From positions 7,920,217-7,984,216 of the forward strand of contig ML680053.1 of NCBI GenBank assembly GCA_007922225.1: a stretch of 64,000 nt of DNA. The letters are read 5' to 3'. Both the position numbers and the translations under genes were made by a program. The number at the start of each line of letters is the position of its first letter. Positions within the stretch are counted from its first letter, which is position 1. The notes below the pieces were generated by a model that was not told the DNA's origin, searched no databases, and saw nothing but the letters and a program-made list of their open reading frames with translations. Below are positions 59,107 through 64,000 of this stretch, piece by piece. Origin of the DNA: Emydura subglobosa (lineage: Eukaryota; Chordata; Testudines; Chelidae).

Positions 59107-59270
59107 TGGAAACTTTCTGCATTTGTTTACAGGCACCTAAGATAACTAGCTGGATTTGATCAGCAAGGATTGGATCTTGGGGTCTCCTACCTTGCAGGCA
59201 TGTGTCCGAACCACTGGGCTATGAGATATTCTGATGTCAGGCTCTCTCATTCTCCTATGCTATTTTAGTG
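59107..59270 (-). repeat. tRNA-like module, copy 1
   Basis: On the minus strand an exact pol III A-box consensus TAGCCCAGTGG (59211-59221) and a B-box-like GATCCAATC (59168-59176, one mismatch to GWTCRANNC) are spaced as in a tRNA. Downstream the module runs into about 30 bp that resemble the start of CR1 ORF2 (reverse of TGCATTTGTTTACAGGCACC, near 59119-59138). The same arrangement occurs at 62735-62880. It looks SINE-derived rather than like a functional tRNA gene. Confidence 0.6.
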
Positions 59271-59334
59271 TATTCAGCAATCCCGCCCAGGATTGCTTAA
59301 TCTGAGGTAGAATCATATGGTGACACTGTTCCCA

Positions 59335-59485
59335 ATTCAGCAAAGCATTTCAGCATGTGTTTATATGCTATTGATGTAAATAGGGCATAAGCACATGCTT
59401 AATTACTGTATTGAATGGGGTAGGATTACTCAGGAGTTTAAAGTTAAGCATGTGTTTAACTACTTTGCTGAAATAGAGCCACTGT
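59335..59485. mobile_element. Small palindromic MITE
   Basis: AATTCAGCAAAGCATTTCAG then ATAAGCACATGCTTAATTAC on the left, and AAGTTAAGCATGTGTTTAAC then TACTTTGCTGAAATAG on the right, are inverted relatives. Confidence 0.55.
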
Positions 59486-59910
59486 GCAGAGCAAACTGTA
59501 CTCTTCAGCAGCACATTAGAAAGCTCAGGGGAATGAGTATCACTAGTTATGTGACCAGCATACACAACAAAGAATCTCTTTTGACTTCACAACAATTGAG
59601 TCCTAGCTCTTCTCCCTTGCTAAGGACATTACAGTAGAGCTGGGCGGCTACCTGATATTTTGGTTCACTGGCAGTTCCAAAAAATGAGAACAATTATTTG
59701 ATTTGGAGCACACCAAACCCAAAAATTCATGAATCGAAAAAGTCGACAAAGATTTTGTTTTGGGTCTTAACTTTTTATACAAACAAAAACAAACGAAAGG
59801 GGTAAATTCAGAGGAAGAGAAGATGGTGATCCTTCCCTTACAGACACTCACCTGGGATCTGGGACAAACCCAGGTGCAATTCCCTCCCACCCACTCCCCT
59901 GTCTGAGGTA
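59486..59910. other. Unannotated, with A/T-rich MITE-like sequence
   Basis: AGAGCTGGGCGGCTACCTGA (59636) followed by A/T runs to about 59805 resembles a decayed MITE. No gene. Confidence 0.35.
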
Positions 59911-60012
59911 CATAGAATCAGAGAAGATTGCAGTTGGAAGGGACCTCAGAAGGTTATCTAGTTCAACCGCCTGCTTAAAGCAGGACCAACTCCAACTAAA
60001 TCATCCCAGCCA

Positions 60013-61392
60013 TGGCATTGTCAAACCACACCTTAGAAACCTCTAAGGATGGAGATTCCAGCACCTCACTAGTTAATCAATTCCAGTGCTTCACCACCCT
60101 CCTAGTGAAAAAGCTTTTCCTAATATCCAACCTAGACTTCCCCCCACTGCAACTTGAGACCACTGCTCCTAGTTCTGTCATCTACTACCACTGAGAACAG
60201 CCTAGTTCCATCCTCCCTGTAATCCCCTTTCAGGTTGTTAAAGGCTGCTATCAAATTCTCCCCCTCACTCTTCTCTTCTGTAAACTAAACAAGCCTTGTT
60301 CTTCAGCCTCTTCTCATAAGTCATGTGCTTCAGCCCCCTAATCAGTTTTGTTGCCCTCCGTTGGATTCTCTCCAATTTGTCCACATCCTTCCTGTAATGT
60401 GTAAACAGTACACAACACTACAGATGTGCCCTCACCAGTGACAAATAGAGGGGAATAATCATTTCCCATGGTTTGTTAGCAATGTACCTACTAATGCAGC
60501 CCGATACACCGTTAGCCTTCTTGGCAATAAGGGCTCACTGTTGACTCATATCCAGCTTCTTGTCCACCATAAACCCCAAGCCTTTTCTGCAGAACTGCTG
60601 CCTAGTCAGTTGGTCCCCAGTCTGTAGCAATGCATGGGATTCCTCCATCCTAAATACAGGACTCTGCACTTGTCCTTGTTGAACCTCATCAGATTTTTTT
60701 TGGCCCAATTCTCCAATTTGTCTAGGTCACTCTGTATTCTATCCCTGCCGTACACCGTATCTACCACTCTCCCCCTGCTTAGTGTCATCTGCAAACTTGC
60801 TAAGGGTACAATCCAACCCATCCTCCAGATCCTTAATGAAGATGTTGAAAAAAACCAGCCTCAGAACCGACACCTGGGGCACTCTGCTTATTACCGGCTG
60901 CCAAGTAGACATCAAGCCATTGATCACTACCCACTTAGCCCGATGATCTAACCAGCTTTCTATCCATATTATTGCCCATTCATCCAACCCATACTTCTTT
61001 AATTTGCTGATAAGAATATTGTGGGAGACTGTATCAAAAGCTTTGCTAAAGTCAAGGTATATCACATCCACTGCTTTCCCCACATCCACAGAGCCATTCA
61101 TATCATCATAGAAGGCAATCAGGTTGGTCAGGCATGACTTGCCCTTAGTGAACCCATGCTGACTATTCCTGACCACCTTCCTCTCTTCTAACTGCCTCAG
61201 AATGGATTCCTTGAGGACCTGCTCCATGATTTTTTCAGGGACGAAGAGATGAGGCTGACCAGTCTGTAGTTCCCCAGATCCTCTTCCTTCCTTTTTTTGA
61301 AGAGGGGCACTATATTTGCCTTTTTTTCCAGTCATCCAGGATCTCCCCCCATCACCACAAGTTTTCAAAGATAAACGCCAATGGGTTTGCAA
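60013..61392 (-). pseudogene. CR1 ORF2 reverse transcriptase and C terminus, broken
   Basis: Reading on the minus strand, the finger region (KIMEQVLK, near 61225) is followed by motif [10 protein letters not shown] (about 61034-61060), a degraded motif B in which the usual PQG reads PQV, and motif C, FADD (60785-60796). The frame open from 61392 closes at 60739. The thumb-side RFNKDKC block continues in another frame (60606-60821). The C-terminal part down to about 60013 is further broken. The motif B damage and frame breaks make this copy inactive. Its motifs are more decayed than those of the plus-strand copy at 22-24 kb. Confidence 0.88.
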
Positions 61393-61491
61393 TCACATCA
61401 GCCAACTCCCTCAGCACCCTCAGATGCATTGCATCCAGACCCATGGACTTGTGTATGTCCAGCCTTTGTAAATAGTCCTGAACCTGTTCTT

Positions 61492-61812
61492 TCAGCACTG
61501 AGGGCTGATCACCTCCTCCGCATTCTTTGCTGCCCAGGGCAGTAGTCTGGGAGCTGATCTTGTCTGTATTGACAGAGGCAAAAAAGCATTGAGTACTTCA
61601 GCTTTCTCCACATCCTCTGTCACTAGGTCACCTCCCGCATTCTGTAAGGGGCCCACACTTCCCCTGACTTTCTTCTTGTTGCTAACATACCTGTAGAAAC
61701 CCTTCTTGTCATCCTTCACATCCCTTACTAGCTGCAACTCCAATTGTGCTTTGGCCTTTCTGATTTCACTCCTGTATACTCGAGCAGTATTTTTGTACTC
61801 CTCCCTAGTCAT
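61492..61812 (-). pseudogene. CR1 ORF2 linker region between endonuclease and reverse transcriptase
   Basis: A 106-codon frame rich in lysine and arginine contains EIRKAKAQLELQL and the block KGFYRYVSNKKK, which are characteristic of the CR1 region between the endonuclease and reverse-transcriptase domains. It is in a different frame from its neighbours because of small insertions and deletions. Confidence 0.85.
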
Positions 61813-62221
61813 CTGACCAAGCTTCCACTTCTTGTAAGCTTCCTTTCTGTGTTTAAGCTCACCAAAGACTTCTTTGTTAAGCCTGGCTGGTCACCTGATA
61901 TATTTGCTATTCTTTCTGCACATCGGGATGGTTTGTTCCTGCACCCTCAATAAGGTTTCTTTAAAATACAGCCAGCTCTCTTGGACTCCTTTCACCTTAT
62001 ATTAGCCTCCCAGGGGATACTGACCATCAGCTCCCTGAGGGAGTCAAATTCAGCTTTTTCTGAAGTCCAGGGTCCGTATCCTGCTTTCTTCCTTTTTTCA
62101 GTATTCTGAACTCGACCATCTCATGGTCACTGCTGCCCACGTTACCGCCCACTTCCACTTCCCCTTCCAAATCTTCCCTGTTTGTGAGCAGCAGGTCAAG
62201 AGGAGCATGGCCCCTAGTAGG

Positions 62222-62742
62222 TTACTCCAGCACTTGCACCAGGAAGTTGTCTGCAACACTCTCCAAAAACTTCCTGGATTGTCTGTGCTCTGCTATGTTG
62301 CTCTCCCAGCATATGTCAGGGTGATTTAAATCCCCCATGAGAACCAGGTCCTGTGATATGGAAACTTGCACTAGTTGTCTGAAGAAAGCCTCATCTACCT
62401 CATCCTCCCGGTCTGGTGGTCTGTAACAGATACCCGCCATGACATCACCCTTATTGTTCTTGCTTCTAAGCTTAACCCAGAGACTCTCAACTGGCTTTTC
62501 TCCAGTTTCATACTGGAGCTCTGAGCAATCATCTTGCTCTCTTACATACAGTGCAACTTCTACACCTTTTCTCCCCTGCCTGCCCTTCCTGAACAGTTTA
62601 TACCCATCGATGGCAGTGCTCCTGTCCTGTGAGTTGCCCCACCAAGTCTCAGTTATTCCAATCTCATCATAGCTCCTTGACTGTGCCAGGACTTCCAATT
62701 TCTCCTGCTTGTTTCCCAGGCTTCTTGTGTTTGTGTACAGGC
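62222..62742 (-). pseudogene. CR1 ORF2 apurinic-like endonuclease domain
   Basis: This is the N-terminal endonuclease of CR1, the exonuclease-endonuclease-phosphatase fold that nicks the target DNA to prime reverse transcription. Visible motifs in order are LYTN and [10 protein letters not shown] at the N terminus, ITETWW with the catalytic glutamate, YRPPD, and [10 protein letters not shown], where the family usually has GDFN. The frame is open from about 62742 to a stop at 62222, inside the family's LVQVLEGPTRG block, where a glycine codon has become a stop. No good ATG precedes the N terminus; the upstream sequence is the tRNA-like module, so this copy is 5'-truncated. Confidence 0.88.
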
Positions 62743-62880
62743 ACCTATGATAACTGGCTGGATTTGATCAGCAATGGTTGGATCTTGGGTCTCCTACCTT
62801 GTAGGCATTTGTCTGAACCACTTGGCTATGAGATATTCTGATGCCAGCCTCTCTCAGTCTGTCCTCCTGAAGTTGTTCTA
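62735..62880 (-). repeat. tRNA-like module, copy 2, abutting the CR1 endonuclease start
   Basis: On the minus strand an exact A-box consensus TAGCCAAGTGG (62818-62828) and a B-box-like GATCCAACC (62776-62784) have tRNA-like spacing. They run into CAGTTATCATAGGTGCCTGT and then the CR1 endonuclease frame. By eye it is about 85-90% identical to 59107-59270 over roughly 120-140 bp, in the same orientation. Confidence 0.65.
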
Positions 62881-63102
62881 CTATTTATCATTGGGGCAGG
62901 ACCATGAACTTGAGTTTCTCACCACCCAGATCTATTCCAAGGCAATGGAACCAAGCTTCAAAAGATGTGGAAAAACATTCATATGCACTATACATGATCC
63001 ATGTTATTTTTTTCCCTATCCACAACTGTCTTCTGCACCACACAACCAAAATACCTTCCTAGAAAACAGTTCATTCTGTGCACTGAATGAAGCTAGGGTC
63101 CT

Positions 63103-63240
63103 GTAGAAAAAATGGCATCGGATCAAATAATTAAAGATTGGGTCAACATGCATATGCATAAGGGTGCTAAATTAAAGTTGCACAGCCAAACTTCACTTTG
63201 GCATTTCCCACCTTTTGAGTGCTTGACTTTGCAACCCTGA
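63103..63240 (-). repeat. Dispersed repeat R, minus copy
   Basis: Reverse complement of the family at 16118: AGGGTCCTGTAGAAAAAATG, AATAATTAAAGATTG, CATGCATATGCATAAG and CACCTTTTGAGTGCTTGACT then TTGCAACCCTGAC. All landmarks appear in reverse order. Confidence 0.6.
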
Positions 63241-64000
63241 CATCCTTTTAATAGTTTTCTATTTTTTTAATTATACACAGAGATATACACATTTTATCAT
63301 TCTGATTGACTCGTGACATTTACAAGATGTGAAGTAAATCAAATGCAATTTGAGAAACCATCTATTTCTACTCCACTCAAACCAAATCAGCCCACAGAGA
63401 ATTGCAGTGATTGAATGGATAATTAGCAGTATGATTGTTGTATTTGTTTCTTCATGAAACGCTAATGGGTTATTTGTTTGGGTTTTTTTCTTTTTCCCCT
63501 TTCCTTGATATTTTAATATGAATTATTTAGCCAGAAAATATTGCCATGAACCGGTGAAAGAAATGAATTGTAAACTTTCCACCTATCTTTGTCTTTTGGC
63601 TGTATTATTAACTATTGTTTTATTTGTTAATATATATTAGTTCGGCAGCAGGGTGAGCAAGAGCATCAATTCTAGCAAGAAAGCTCTTGGTTCTGCACTA
63701 AAGGTGTGACCTTTCCCAGCCAGTGGTATGGTCACTGCCACTCAGTGCTGTATCTTGCCAGGCTCTCTCACAAGAAGAGATGTTCCCTTGTAGAATTTTC
63801 CTGTGTTAGTGGCTCCCTCCCTTCTATTTTTCCTATGGCAGGAGACAATTTTGGAGTCAGTGATGATCCAAAAAAAAAAAAAAGAGCCCCAAAAGCACAT
63901 TATTTTCATCTTTCCATAATTCAAAAGCAACTGGAAGGATTTTCCTCAAAAGTTCCAGACATTCACTTATAGGTTGAAACTAGGTCTGAACAGTGACAGC
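63241..64000. other. Unannotated interval
   Basis: AT-rich, without recognised gene or repeat. The part around 63500-63720 lacks repeat features and might include conserved non-coding sequence, but this is not supported further. Confidence 0.3.

Larger units (their letters stand above)
59911..62742 (-). mobile_element. CR1 LINE, nearly complete ORF2 with 3' tail
   Basis: The plus strand opens with CATAGAATCAGAGAAGATTG, the reverse of the CR1 3' terminus. CR1 ORF2 homology then runs continuously for 2.8 kb through the C terminus, reverse transcriptase, linker and endonuclease to the LYTN block near 62740. It is the longest CR1 here. It is broken by several stops and frameshifts. Upstream of the endonuclease start the sequence becomes the tRNA-like module; ORF1 is absent. 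Confidence 0.93.

Noticed and set aside
59168..59221. Possible tRNA gene (A and B boxes)
   Set aside because: The acceptor stem and cloverleaf cannot be formed and the same module is repeated at 62.7 kb; a SINE-like origin is more likely.

Overview
The window looks like amniote, most probably turtle (Testudines), nuclear DNA with no recognisable host gene. Reasons: it is AT-rich and intron-like or intergenic in texture; it holds several CR1 LINE copies ending in the 3' tail typical of sauropsid CR1; there are many decayed MIR/CORE-type SINEs, CR1-L3-like fragments, palindromic hAT-like MITEs, a Penelope-like fragment and solo LTRs. This mixture fits turtles best; a crocodilian is possible. 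The species call is inference from repeat content only. A 400-base block of N (12624-13023) is an assembly gap that ends against a run of 20 A.

Layout. 0-12.6 kb: two copies of one LTR family (562-1355 partial; 8037-9188 complete), a complete solo LTR with a 4-bp target duplication (5230-6056), CR1 3' ends, a cluster of related inverted repeats (9.4-9.9 kb), a candidate conserved non-coding block (10.55-11.06 kb) and a MITE. 13-20 kb: mostly unannotated, with another complete solo LTR (15176-15782), a dispersed repeat (16118-16262), a pyrimidine-rich tract and a CpG-rich palindromic MITE (17.7-18.0 kb). 20-24.1 kb: CR1 sequence, including a 1.9-kb reverse-transcriptase fragment split by a 286-bp hAT element with a perfect 8-bp target duplication. 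24-43 kb: decayed SINEs, palindromic MITEs, a Penelope-like foldback (39.4-39.7 kb) and a candidate conserved block (41.5-42.1 kb). 43-47 kb: an LTR with a degenerate internal region and a three-level nest (MIR, hAT-like palindrome, Tigger-like element). 47-58 kb: SINEs, a hAT element with a perfect 8-bp duplication (55230-55679) and CR1-L3-like remains. 58-64 kb: a 2.8-kb minus-strand CR1 with endonuclease, reverse transcriptase and 3' tail. Its 5' end abuts a tRNA-like module that also occurs 3.6 kb away, on the far side of the CR1.

Function. No intact protein-coding gene, rRNA, tRNA gene or CRISPR array is supported. All recognisable protein homology is CR1 ORF2 and all of it is broken. 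The content is a record of transposition: the order of insertion can be read in at least three places. The stretches most likely to have host function are three repeat-free blocks that read like conserved non-coding elements, which can only be tested by cross-species alignment. I did not find a convincing new gene system. The most unusual structures are the shared tRNA-like/CR1 junction, the Penelope-like foldback, the three-level nest and the 33-bp tandem units beside the LTR at 43.2 kb.
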